Shown here one piece after another: positions 6,714 through 15,028 of a stretch of DNA of 35,333 bases; the stretch's first letter is position 1, and each line of letters opens with the position of its first letter. The position numbers and the translations under genes were made by a program. Below the pieces are notes generated by a model that saw only the letters and a program-made list of their open reading frames with translations, ran no database searches and was not told the DNA's origin. Source of the DNA: Clostridia bacterium (GTDB lineage Bacteria; Bacillota; Clostridia; Oscillospirales; CAG-272); assembly GCA_017451485.1 (NCBI GenBank), contig JAFTOG010000048.1, positions 1 through 35,333 on the forward strand, in the 5' to 3' direction.

Positions 6714-9185
6714 ATGTTCAATCTGTTACCCCTTTTGATGGCGTTTGAATTGAATAGCACCAATGTTGCTATTGTTACACTCGCTATTGTCGCACTGTTC
6801 ATCGTTTATAAAATTGTTAGAAAGATGTGGAAATATCCCGTTGTTTTCATGGATTCTCAGACAAACACCGTTATCAAGGAGAAGTCATACAAACGGGGAA
6901 CTAAGATAAGACTTGAGCCTGCTGTTAAAAATGGCGAAACCTTTATTGGCTGGAGCTACACCCGTGACGGCAGTAAGCCCTGCACAGATAAGCATATTAT
7001 TACAGAGGGCAAGACAACTGTTTATGCTATGTGGGATAAGCCCATTGCCAAAGAGGTTATCTCTCTCGAGGATGCTAATATGTACATTGAGCTTGCTTAT
7101 GCTGACGAAGCAGGCAACATTATGAGAAAAGAAACTCTTCCCCTTGTTGTTAATGCTCCCAGAACATATAACGATTATGGAAGATTTAAGGGCTGGAAGA
7201 AGGATGACCAGGTTATAGTTCCCAAGCATTATGATGGTTCTACAGTATCTGTGGCTCTGTACCCTGTGTTCAGTGGTGATGTTGGTATTATCGAAAAGGA
7301 AGAAGAGAATGTAGAAACAGTAGATTCCTTCTCCGCTGTTGATGCTAATGTGTATGTTGAGTTTAAATATAACGATCTTAACGGTAACGGAATAACAGAC
7401 AATCTTATGCCTATTGTTGCTACATTCCCCAAGGTATTTGATAATGTAGCAGGCTTTGAGGGATGGGCATTTGAGCCTAACGGTGCTGTCGAGGTTGATA
7501 AGGATTTCGTAGATTCTGTAATCTCCTTTGAGCTTGTTCCTGCAGGTCTTGAGGATATCCACCAGAGTGTTACTGTTGTTGCTCCCGTAGCTGAGAAAAT
7601 TGCAGAAGAACCTGTAGCTGAAGAGGTTGTAGAGGAAGCTCCTGTAGCTGAGGAAATTGCAGAAGAGCCTGCAGTTGAGGAAGTAGTTGAAGAAGCTCCT
7701 GTAGCTGAAGAAGTTGTAGAGGAAGCTCCCGTAGCTGAGGAAGTTGCAGAAGAGCCTGTAGCTGAAGAGGTTGTAGAGGAAGCTCCTGCAGTTGAGGAAG
7801 TTGCAGAAGAGCCTGTAGCTGAAGAGGTTGTAGAGGAAGCTCCCGTAGTTGAGGAAGTAGTTGAAGAAGCTCCCGTAGCTGAGGAGGTTGCAGAAGAAGC
7901 TCCCGTAACTGAGGAAGTTGCAGAAAAGCCCGTAGCTGAAGAGGTTGTTGAAAAAGCTCCTGTAGTTGAGACTGTAGCTCCTCCTGCACCTGTAGCTCCT
8001 ACTATCGTTCCTACATATTTCGATAACGAAGGAAATCATATTGACATTAAGTACAGCCGTAGCTTTATTTCCAACATCATTCAGGGTGATGAGATGATTA
8101 AGGAATACTACAGCGACCTTAAGAATCACATCCTTTCCTACGAGGGAGTTAAGTCCAGACTCAGCTGGAAGTTTGATAGCTACAACAGAGGCAGAGATCA
8201 GCTCTTTAAGGTTAAAGTTCGCGGTAAGACAATTTGTATTTACCTCGCACTCAATCCAGATGATTACGAGGTATCCAAGTACCATCACGAGGCAATAGAT
8301 GCCAAGATATTCGAGGATGTTCCTATGCTCTTTAAGATCAAGAGCGGTCTTGGTCTCAGAAAGGCAAAGCAGCTTGTTGACGACACAATGGCTAAATTCG
8401 GAATTGCAAAGAACGAAAAGGCTAAGTTCGTTGACTATGTTGCGAAGTACCCCTACACAGAAACAGAAGAGCTTGTTCAGCAGAAGCTTGTTAAGGTTCT
8501 TGTATCTGACAGTAGTGTAACAGTTAAGTCCGGCAAGAAGTCTAAGGTAGCAGATACAGATGAGAAGGCAAATACGATACAGGTGGTGGAGAATAATCCT
8601 GTTGTTGAGACAGTGGTTGAAAAGACTCCCGTAGTAGAAGAAGCATCTGTAGTTGAGGAAGCACCTGTAGTTGAGGAAGCACCTGTAGTTGAGGAAGCTC
8701 CCGTAGTAGAGGAAGCACCCGTAGTAGAAGAAGCACCTGTAGTAGAGGAAGCACCCGTAGTAGAAGAAGCACCTGTAGTAGAGGAAATTCCCGTAGTTGA
8801 GGAAGCTCCTGTAGTTGAAGAACCCGAGGAAATCCATGTTGTCGAGAGTGTAAGTGCTGACGAGGCAGATTCACTTGTAAAGGATGAAATGGTTGATAAG
8901 ACTGTTGAGGCTGATGTGGAATATGTTTCCAAAAACGATACAAAGAAGGCTATAATTAATGTAGGTATCCTTAGTGATAACTATGAAGCAGGTGAGACTG
9001 TTGACCTTGCATCACTTAAGGCAAAGAAGCTTATTGATCCTAAGGCAAAGAGTGTAAAGATTCTTGCAAGCGGTAGAATCAACAAGCCCCTTACAGTAAA
9101 GGCACAGGTATTCTCCGAAACTGCCATTAAAATGATAGTTCTTACAGGCGGTAAGGCAATTAAGGTAGTTACAAAGGTTAAATAA
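6714..9185 (+). CDS. membrane-anchored InlB-repeat / Glu-rich-repeat protein with C-terminal L15-like domain
   Basis: An 823-residue protein of unknown function. In order: one hydrophobic segment (about 17-36), then the basic RKMWK; an InlB B-repeat-like module (about 41-110, with [10 protein letters not shown] and TVYAMWD); two further related modules (about 119-190 and 209-280), each opening DANxYxE and containing a G-W core; a [14 protein letters not shown] repeat arm (about 290-428); a compact domain (about 433-610, with [20 protein letters not shown] and [16 protein letters not shown]) that I recall only as a conserved clostridial domain of unknown role; a second arm of eleven six-residue xPVVEE units (about 638-703); and a C-terminal domain (about 744-823) with [20 protein letters not shown] followed by a GG near the end. 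This last closely matches the C-terminal half of ribosomal protein L15. The basic residues after the membrane segment suggest that the bulk is cytosolic. It is transcribed alone. Confidence 0.93.
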   Translation: MFNLLPLLMAFELNSTNVAIVTLAIVALFIVYKIVRKMWKYPVVFMDSQTNTVIKEKSYKRGTKIRLEPAVKNGETFIGWSYTRDGSKPCTDKHIITEGKTTVYAMWDKPIAKEVISLEDANMYIELAYADEAGNIMRKETLPLVVNAPRTYNDYGRFKGWKKDDQVIVPKHYDGSTVSVALYPVFSGDVGIIEKEEENVETVDSFSAVDANVYVEFKYNDLNGNGITDNLMPIVATFPKVFDNVAGFEGWAFEPNGAVEVDKDFVDSVISFELVPAGLEDIHQSVTVVAPVAEKIAEEPVAEEVVEEAPVAEEIAEEPAVEEVVEEAPVAEEVVEEAPVAEEVAEEPVAEEVVEEAPAVEEVAEEPVAEEVVEEAPVVEEVVEEAPVAEEVAEEAPVTEEVAEKPVAEEVVEKAPVVETVAPPAPVAPTIVPTYFDNEGNHIDIKYSRSFISNIIQGDEMIKEYYSDLKNHILSYEGVKSRLSWKFDSYNRGRDQLFKVKVRGKTICIYLALNPDDYEVSKYHHEAIDAKIFEDVPMLFKIKSGLGLRKAKQLVDDTMAKFGIAKNEKAKFVDYVAKYPYTETEELVQQKLVKVLVSDSSVTVKSGKKSKVADTDEKANTIQVVENNPVVETVVEKTPVVEEASVVEEAPVVEEAPVVEEAPVVEEAPVVEEAPVVEEAPVVEEAPVVEEIPVVEEAPVVEEPEEIHVVESVSADEADSLVKDEMVDKTVEADVEYVSKNDTKKAIINVGILSDNYEAGETVDLASLKAKKLIDPKAKSVKILASGRINKPLTVKAQVFSETAIKMIVLTGGKAIKVVTKVK
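7581..8000 (+). repeat. first Glu/Pro/Val-rich coding repeat arm
   Basis: About 140 codons of imperfect 9-10-residue units of the type [10 protein letters not shown] / PVAEEVAEE. At DNA level there are longer near-copies, for example the segment around 7735-7788 recurs around 7792-7845 (offset 57 bases). All units are in frame, so copy changes alter length but not reading frame. The arm is strongly acidic and probably extended. Confidence 0.85.
8625..8822 (+). repeat. second coding repeat arm, eleven 18-bp units
   Basis: Eleven tandem units of 18 bases encode [12 protein letters not shown], seven [12 protein letters not shown] and APVVEE. Units 3 and 4 (8661-8696) are identical. Units 6-7 (8715-8750) are repeated exactly as units 8-9 (8751-8786), a 36-base perfect duplication. 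This indicates recent expansion by slippage or unequal recombination. Confidence 0.92.
8943..9182 (+). other. segment encoding the L15/L18e-like C-terminal domain
   Basis: Codons 744-823. The translated pattern is N-V-x-L, then YEAGETVD, a Leu-Lys helix, [24 protein letters not shown] and TGGKA. It follows, in order and spacing, the conserved C-terminal part of bacterial uL15 (VKILGxGxLxKxLTVKAxxFSxxAxxxI then GG, from family knowledge). The Gly/Arg-rich N-terminal rRNA-binding extension of genuine L15 is absent, so this is a domain fusion and not a copy of the ribosomal gene. Confidence 0.8.
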
Positions 9186-9192
9186 AATCAAA

Positions 9193-9230
9193 GTGGCGTA
9201 GTGAAAAAATCACTACGCCACCGTTTTTTT
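9193..9230. terminator. bidirectional intrinsic terminator between convergent genes
   Basis: A perfect 11-bp stem, GTGGCGTAGTG (9193-9203) with CACTACGCCAC (9211-9221), loop AAAAAAT, then CG and seven T on the plus strand. On the minus strand TTTGATTTTATT follows the stem, so it may also end the convergent lipoprotein transcript. Confidence 0.9.
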
Positions 9231-9234
9231 CTGA

Positions 9235-9726
9235 TCATTCGATTTTTAATGACGAAATTATAACATTATACTCGTATCCGTCACCGCATATAAGAGCAGT
9301 GATAAGCTCTCCGTTATTATTAAAGACAAGCGTATACTCACAATCCTCGCTTTGGAAAGTAAGATTGCCCTTGCCGTTTTCGGATACAGCTGAGGTCAGC
9401 ATTGCTTCATTAATATTAAATAGGGATGCAAGAGCATATATTCCGTCAAGCTGTTTTCTGTCTGTCGGTATTTTCATATTTCCGGAGATAACATAGGACT
9501 CTGTCTCGGAAAAGAAAAATTCCATCCCGGAAAGCTCCGTTGGAGAAAGTACCCTCAGATAACGGTCATTTCCGGTTTTTTCGATTATAATACGGAATTT
9601 ACCGTTTACCGTACATTCGGCATACACATTCCTGTTTTCAAAGGGGAGAACGCCATAAATCTCCTTTTGACAGGAGAAGGAAAAAACAGAAATAAGAATA
9701 AGAAATAACGCAAAAAATCTTTTCAT
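9235..9726 (-). CDS. small predicted lipoprotein, function unknown
   Basis: A 163-residue product from ATG 9726. It starts MKRFFALFLILISVFSFSCQ, a basic n-region, a hydrophobic core and a lipobox (FSFSC, Cys19), so it should be lipid-anchored on the outer face of the membrane. The remainder is polar with alternating beta-strand-like patterns (VYAECTVNGKFRIIIEKTG, YVISGNMKIPTD, CEYTLVFNNNGELITALICG), which suggests a compact beta fold. I do not recognise the family. An upstream GTG at 9735 is possible, but GGGTGA fits the ATG better. It converges on the L15-domain gene and diverges from the pyr operon; I see no clear promoter in the roughly 100 bases before it. Confidence 0.8.
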   Translation of the reverse strand: MKRFFALFLILISVFSFSCQKEIYGVLPFENRNVYAECTVNGKFRIIIEKTGNDRYLRVLSPTELSGMEFFFSETESYVISGNMKIPTDRKQLDGIYALASLFNINEAMLTSAVSENGKGNLTFQSEDCEYTLVFNNNGELITALICGDGYEYNVIISSLKIE

Positions 9727-9829
9727 AAAAATCACCCATAACTATTGTATTGTGTGATTTGAACAATAATGACAAAAAAATAAAAGATAAAATTTATATA
9801 TAAGCATACGGGAAATATCTTAAATAGCC

Positions 9830-9858
9830 TTGACAAAAACCCTGAAATTTGATATAAT
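9830..9858 (+). promoter_or_regulatory. consensus sigma-A promoter of the pyr operon
   Basis: TTGACA (9830-9835) and TATAAT (9853-9858), both perfect, with a 17-base spacer. Transcription should start near 9865, leaving only about 38 leader bases before pyrC. The leader has no room for a PyrR-type anti-antiterminator/terminator. The 10-base direct repeat ACTTGAATAC occurs at 9860-9869 and 9876-9885, just downstream of the -10. Confidence 0.88.
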
Positions 9859-9902
9859 AACTTGAATACTTAAGGACTTGAATACATATAGGAGGATTTG
9901 AT

Positions 9903-11081
9903 ATGAAAATTGATTTTTCCAACGCTAATGTATTTGATAAAGAAAGCTTGAAGGGTAAGTTGTCCTCTTTGGAGTTACCCTCTGTGGCTGGTTCTGTTAT
10001 TGATTTTTCAGGATATGATATTTTACCCGCGTTCATTGATGTGCATGTGCATTTCCGTGAGCCGGGTTTTTCTTATAAAGAGAGGGTTGCAACAGGCTCC
10101 TTAGCAGGTGCTAAGGGTGGATACTGTGCAGTATGTACAATGCCTAATCTTAATCCCGTACCCGATACTCTTGACAATCTTAAAAAACAGCTTGAAATAA
10201 TTAATAGGGACTCCGTTATCAAAGCATTGCCCTTCGGTGCTATTACCAAGGGACAGAACGGAAATGAGCTTTCCGATATGGAGGCTATGGCACCCTTTGT
10301 ATGTGGCTTCTCGGATGACGGAAGAGGAGTGGATAACAGTTCACTTATGAGAGAGGCTATGATAAGAGCCAAGGAACTTGACAAGATAATATCAGCCCAC
10401 TGCGAGGACGGAGCTCAGGTAAAGGACTCCAAGGAGGCTGAATGGAAGCAAATAGAAAGAGACATTAAGCTGGTCTCCGATATCGGATGTAAATACCATG
10501 TATGTCACATTTCCACAAGGGAGAGTGTGGATCTTATAAGAGATGCAAAGAAAAGCGGTGTAAATATCACCTGCGAGACAGCACCTCATTACCTTACTCT
10601 GACTGACGCAGACAGAGATGACACAGGACGCTTTAAGATGAATCCTCCTCTGCGTGATGCAATAGACAGAGATGCTCTTATCGAGGGTATCTGCGACGGC
10701 ACCGTGGATATGATAGCCACGGACCACGCCCCCCACTCTGCCGAGGAAAAGGGCAAAGGCTTTAAGGGAAGCCTGAACGGAATAGTAGGACTTGAAACAG
10801 CATTTCCCGTAATGTACACAAGCTTCGTTAAGAATGGGATCATTACCCTTGACAGGCTGGTGCATTTAATGAGTATAAATCCTGCAAATCGCTTTGGAAT
10901 AGAAATTGACGGATTTGCAGTATATGACTTAAATGAGGAATATATGATAAATCCCGAGGAATTTGCTACAATGGGAAGAAGCTCGCCCTTTGCAGGAAAT
11001 AAGGTATATGGCAGGTGCCTGGCAACCGTCGTAGGCGATAAATGGGCTTACATCAGTGAAAAAATTAAGAAGGATATATAA
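9903..11081 (+). CDS. pyrC: dihydroorotase
   Basis: A zinc amidohydrolase that cyclises N-carbamoyl-L-aspartate to dihydroorotate, step 3 of UMP synthesis, in the cytosol. The 392 residues contain the metal-binding HVH of FIDVHVHFREPG (His48, His50), ISAHCEDG, the second metal histidine in YHVCHISTRESV, and MIATDHAPHSAEEK near residue 275. These features fit the class I (Bacillus-type) enzyme. AGGAGG (9890-9895) precedes the ATG by 7 bases. It is the first gene of an eight-gene operon, and carB starts 16 bases after its stop. The first ~35 residues form a short beta domain, a little shorter than in Bacillus PyrC (about 428 residues in all). Confidence 0.96.
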   Translation: MKIDFSNANVFDKESLKGKLSSLELPSVAGSVIDFSGYDILPAFIDVHVHFREPGFSYKERVATGSLAGAKGGYCAVCTMPNLNPVPDTLDNLKKQLEIINRDSVIKALPFGAITKGQNGNELSDMEAMAPFVCGFSDDGRGVDNSSLMREAMIRAKELDKIISAHCEDGAQVKDSKEAEWKQIERDIKLVSDIGCKYHVCHISTRESVDLIRDAKKSGVNITCETAPHYLTLTDADRDDTGRFKMNPPLRDAIDRDALIEGICDGTVDMIATDHAPHSAEEKGKGFKGSLNGIVGLETAFPVMYTSFVKNGIITLDRLVHLMSINPANRFGIEIDGFAVYDLNEEYMINPEEFATMGRSSPFAGNKVYGRCLATVVGDKWAYISEKIKKDI

Positions 11082-11097
11082 TCGAGGAGGAATTAAA

Positions 11098-14000
11098 ATG
11101 GCAAAGAGAACTGATATTAAAAGAGTAATGATTATCGGCTCCGGACCTATTGTAATCGGTCAGGCTGCTGAATTTGACTATGCCGGTACACAGGCTTGTC
11201 TTGCACTTAAGGAGGAGGGCTATGAGGTTATTCTTGTAAACTCCAATCCTGCTACTATTATGACTGACACCACAATTGCAGACAAGGTATATATGGAGCC
11301 TCTCACACTTGAATATATTGCAAAGATTTTAAGATATGAGCGTCCGGACGCCATTCTTCCCGGTATTGGAGGACAGACAGGACTTAATCTTGCTATGCAG
11401 CTTGAAAAGAAGGGCGTTCTTAAGGAGTGCCGAGTAGAGCTTCTCGGAACCTCCAGCGAATCCATTGAACGTGCCGAGGACCGTGAGCTCTTCAAGGAGC
11501 TCTGCGAGTCTATAGGAGAGCCTGTTATCCCATCTGAAATCACATACGACCTTGAACAGGCAAAGGAAGCGGCGAAGCGTATTGGCTATCCGGTAGTTCT
11601 TCGTCCTGCGTTTACTCTTGGCGGAACAGGTGGAGGCTTTGCTTACAACGAAGCAGAGCTTATAGAGATCGGCACAAACGCATTCAGACTTTCTCCCGTG
11701 CATCAGGTTCTTATCGAAAAGAGTGTCAAGGGATATAAGGAAATCGAGTTTGAGGTTATGCGTGACGGAAACGATAACGCAATCACAATCTGCGGTATGG
11801 AGAATATCGACCCTGTTGGCGTGCACACAGGCGACTCCATCGTTGTGGCTCCCATTATGACTCTTTCCGACCATGATAAGAAGATGCTCAACGATTCTGC
11901 AATTAAGCTTATCCGTGAGCTTAAAATAGAGGGTGGATGTAATGTACAGTTTGCCTTGAACCCCAACTCCAGTGAGTATTATCTTATTGAGGTAAACCCC
12001 AGAGTTTCCCGTTCCTCTGCTCTTGCCTCTAAGGCATCGGGATATCCTATTGCAAGAGTTACTGCTAAAATTGCTGTTGGTATGAGCCTTGAGGAAATCA
12101 AGATTGCAAACACAAACGCAGCCTTTGAGCCTCGTCTTGATTATGTTATTGCTAAGCTCCCTCGCTTTCCCTTTGATAAATTCACAACTGCATCCAATCA
12201 GCTCGGCACACAGATGAAGGCGACAGGTGAGGTTATGGGTATTGGCTCAAATCTTGAGGAATGCCTTTTGAAGGGTATGCGTTCCCTGGAGGTTGGCGTA
12301 CACCACATTTATCATGCTAAGTTTGACAATATGACAAACGACGAGATTATGAGCTACATCTCTACCTTCCGTGATGATAACATCTTTGCAATTGCAGAGC
12401 TTCTTGCCCGTGGAGTAACCGTTGAGAAAATTCACGGAATTACACAGATTACTCCCTTCTTCCTTGAGGCTATAAAGAATATTGTCAATATGGAGGAAAC
12501 CCTTAAGGCAAATCCCTACAGCCTTGAGATTCTTACCTCTGCAAAGAAAATGGGCTTCTCGGATAAATACATTGCAAGAATGTGGAAGTGTACCGAAATT
12601 GAAGTGTTCAATTTCCGTAAGCAGAATAACCTCTTCCCCGTATTCCGTATGGTTGATACCTGTCACACAGGTGCGTATATACCTTATTTTTACTCATCCT
12701 ACACAGGAGAGAACACATCTGTTCTTACAGATAAAAAGAAGATCGTCGTTCTCGGTGCAGGTCCTATAAGAATCGGTCAGGGCGTAGAGTTTGACTACTC
12801 CACCGTTCACGCTGTAGCTACAATTAAAAAGTCCGGCTATGAGGCTATCATTATAAATAACAATCCCGAAACCGTTTCAACAGACTACACAACAGCGGAC
12901 AAGCTTTATTTTGAGCCTCTCACACCCGAGGATGTAATGAACATTATCGAGTTTGAAAAGCCCGAGGGCGTTATTGCATCCCTCGGTGGACAGACCGCTA
13001 TCAATCTCGCACAGCCTCTCTTCGACAGAGGTGTTAAGATTATCGGTACAGACTGTGCCGCTATCGACCGTGCAGAGGACAGAAATGCATTTGAAAATCT
13101 TCTTAACGAGCTTAATATCCCCCGTGCAAAGGGTAAGGCTGTAACAAAAATTGAGGACGGTATCGCAGCAGCTGCTGAAATCGGATATCCCGTTCTCGTT
13201 CGTCCCAGCTTTGTTCTCGGCGGACGTGCAATGCAGATCGTAGGCAACGAGGAACAGCTCCGTTCATACCTTAAGACAGCCGTTGAAATTGATGAGGACA
13301 AGCCTGTTCTCGTAGATAAGTATATCAGCGGTAAGGAGGTTGAGGTGGATGCTATTTGCGATGGCAGAAATGTATTCGTTCCCGGTATTATGGAGCTTGT
13401 TGAACGCACAGGTGTCCATAGTGGTGACTCCATCAGCGTATATCCTCCCTTCTCTATCTCTGATAAGGTAAAGGGAACTATCCTTCAATACGCAAAGAAG
13501 CTTGGTCTTGGAATTGGTATTGTGGGTCTTTACAATATTCAGTTTATCGTTGATGAGCATGATGATGTATATATTATTGAGGTTAACCCCCGTTCCTCAA
13601 GAACAGTTCCCTTCCTTTCAAAGGCAACGGGCTACAGCCTTGCAGATATAGCAACAGAGGTTATCCTCGGCAAGTCTCTCAAGGAGCAGGGTATATTCGA
13701 TATCTATCCCGATGAAAAGAACCGTTGGTATGTTAAGGTTCCTGTATTCTCCTTCAATAAGCTTCGTGGACTTGACGCTTATCTCTCTCCGGAGATGAAA
13801 TCAACAGGTGAGGCTATCGGTTACGACGATAAGTTCTACCGTGCTCTTTACAAGGCACTTCAGGCATCGGGCATGAAGCTCCAGAACTACGGCACTGTAT
13901 TTGCAACCATTGCAGATAAGGACAAGGAGGAGGCACTTCCCCTTATCCGTCGCTTCTATAACCTTGGCTTCAATATTGAGGCAACCTCAGGCACAGCCAG

Positions 14001-14271
14001 ATTCCTTAAGGAGAACGGAATCCGTACCCATGTTATGAAGAAGATTGAGGAGGATACGGACGAGATTGCCCGTGCACTTGCACAGGGACATATTGCATAT
14101 GTTATCAACACACGAGATATAGATTCCGTAGGCTCAGAGAGTGACGGTGCACTTATCCGTCGCTATTCCACAGAAAACAATGTTACTATAATGACATCTC
14201 TTGATACTGTAAGCGTTCTTCTTGATGTTCTTGAGGAAACTACACTTACAATCTCCACAATTGATGCTTAA
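11098..14271 (+). CDS. carB: carbamoyl phosphate synthase large subunit
   Basis: Makes carbamoyl phosphate from ammonia, bicarbonate and two ATP; the ammonia normally comes from glutamine through the small subunit CarA. From ATG 11098 (MAKRTDIKRVMIIGSGPIVI) the product has 1057 residues, full length. Two homologous ATP-grasp halves are visible: SGPIVIGQAAEFDYAG near the start and GAGPIRIGQGVEFDYS near residue 551. The C-terminal MGS-like regulatory domain (about 925-1057) is where UMP and ornithine act in known enzymes. I chose 11098 over 11056 because GAGGAGG (11084-11090) lies directly before it and the earlier start would overlap pyrC. carA is not in this operon or elsewhere in the window. 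Confidence 0.97.
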   Translation: MAKRTDIKRVMIIGSGPIVIGQAAEFDYAGTQACLALKEEGYEVILVNSNPATIMTDTTIADKVYMEPLTLEYIAKILRYERPDAILPGIGGQTGLNLAMQLEKKGVLKECRVELLGTSSESIERAEDRELFKELCESIGEPVIPSEITYDLEQAKEAAKRIGYPVVLRPAFTLGGTGGGFAYNEAELIEIGTNAFRLSPVHQVLIEKSVKGYKEIEFEVMRDGNDNAITICGMENIDPVGVHTGDSIVVAPIMTLSDHDKKMLNDSAIKLIRELKIEGGCNVQFALNPNSSEYYLIEVNPRVSRSSALASKASGYPIARVTAKIAVGMSLEEIKIANTNAAFEPRLDYVIAKLPRFPFDKFTTASNQLGTQMKATGEVMGIGSNLEECLLKGMRSLEVGVHHIYHAKFDNMTNDEIMSYISTFRDDNIFAIAELLARGVTVEKIHGITQITPFFLEAIKNIVNMEETLKANPYSLEILTSAKKMGFSDKYIARMWKCTEIEVFNFRKQNNLFPVFRMVDTCHTGAYIPYFYSSYTGENTSVLTDKKKIVVLGAGPIRIGQGVEFDYSTVHAVATIKKSGYEAIIINNNPETVSTDYTTADKLYFEPLTPEDVMNIIEFEKPEGVIASLGGQTAINLAQPLFDRGVKIIGTDCAAIDRAEDRNAFENLLNELNIPRAKGKAVTKIEDGIAAAAEIGYPVLVRPSFVLGGRAMQIVGNEEQLRSYLKTAVEIDEDKPVLVDKYISGKEVEVDAICDGRNVFVPGIMELVERTGVHSGDSISVYPPFSISDKVKGTILQYAKKLGLGIGIVGLYNIQFIVDEHDDVYIIEVNPRSSRTVPFLSKATGYSLADIATEVILGKSLKEQGIFDIYPDEKNRWYVKVPVFSFNKLRGLDAYLSPEMKSTGEAIGYDDKFYRALYKALQASGMKLQNYGTVFATIADKDKEEALPLIRRFYNLGFNIEATSGTARFLKENGIRTHVMKKIEEDTDEIARALAQGHIAYVINTRDIDSVGSESDGALIRRYSTENNVTIMTSLDTVSVLLDVLEETTLTISTIDA

Positions 14272-14302
14272 GCCCCTATTAAGTAAGACAGGATAGAGGA
14301 TA

Positions 14303-15028
14303 ATGAAGAATTTAGTATTTGAGCTTTTAACAAATAAAAAAATCGCAAAGAACACCTATGAGAGTGTTCTTTGCGGTGACACATCAGATATAAAATGCGG
14401 TCAATTTGTAAACATTACAATTGACGGATTATATCTCCGCCGCCCCATTTCCGTATGCAATGTTGAGGGCGACAGGCTTACCATTATTTACAAGGTGGTA
14501 GGCGTAGGAACTGAAAAAATGGCTAATATGGAGCCCGGTGTTAAGCTTGATTTGCTTACAGGACTGGGTAACGGATATGATACAGAGCCCTCCGGGGACA
14601 GACCCTTGCTTATCGGTGGAGGTGCAGGCGTGCCCCCAATGTTTAAGCTGTGCCGTCAGCTTATTGCAGAGGGTAAAAAATGCTCTGTAATTCTTGGCTT
14701 CGGCTCAAAGGATGAGGTGTTCTACGAGGATGAGTTCAAGGCTCTCGGTGCAGATACCTATGTTACCACCGTTGACGGAAGCTACGGTATAAAGGGCTTC
14801 GTTACCGATGCTATGAATATGGATTATACATATTTCTACACCTGCGGTCCCGAGCCAATGCTTAAGGCAGTATATAACAAAAGTACAACAAGTGGACAGT
14901 TCAGCTTTGAGGAAAGAATGGGCTGTGGCTTCGGTGCCTGTATGGGATGCTCCTGTAAGACAAAATACGGCAACAAGCGTATCTGTAAGGACGGACCTGT
15001 GCTTGTAAAGGAGGAGATTATATGGTAA
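14303..15028 (+). CDS. pyrK: dihydroorotate dehydrogenase B, electron-transfer subunit
   Basis: The FAD and [2Fe-2S] subunit that passes electrons from dihydroorotate oxidation on PyrD to NAD+. The 241 residues show the FAD-binding RRPISV (46-51), the NAD-side LIGGGAGVPPMF (103-114), YTCGPEPML (179-187) and C-terminal iron-sulfur ligands Cys208, Cys213, Cys216 and Cys228 in MGCGFGACMGCSC...RIC. Its start lies 31 bases after carB, with a GAGGAT ribosome site, and its last 7 bases overlap the start of pyrD. This implies coupled synthesis of the two subunits, which form a heterotetramer in known type 1B enzymes. Confidence 0.96.
   Translation: MKNLVFELLTNKKIAKNTYESVLCGDTSDIKCGQFVNITIDGLYLRRPISVCNVEGDRLTIIYKVVGVGTEKMANMEPGVKLDLLTGLGNGYDTEPSGDRPLLIGGGAGVPPMFKLCRQLIAEGKKCSVILGFGSKDEVFYEDEFKALGADTYVTTVDGSYGIKGFVTDAMNMDYTYFYTCGPEPMLKAVYNKSTTSGQFSFEERMGCGFGACMGCSCKTKYGNKRICKDGPVLVKEEIIW

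Noticed and set aside
8625..8822. CRISPR-like tandem array
   Set aside because: The units are contiguous 18-bp in-frame codons with no spacers, inside an open reading frame.
6885..8837. 650-codon minus-strand frame and other Leu/Gln- or Ser/Thr-rich frames over the repeats
   Set aside because: They are shadows of the 18-bp and 27-30-bp coding repeats of the L15-domain gene; their low-complexity translations have no ribosome site.
9860..9902. PyrR-type attenuator or riboswitch in the pyr leader
   Set aside because: The leader is only about 38 bases and has no terminator hairpin or T-tract before pyrC.
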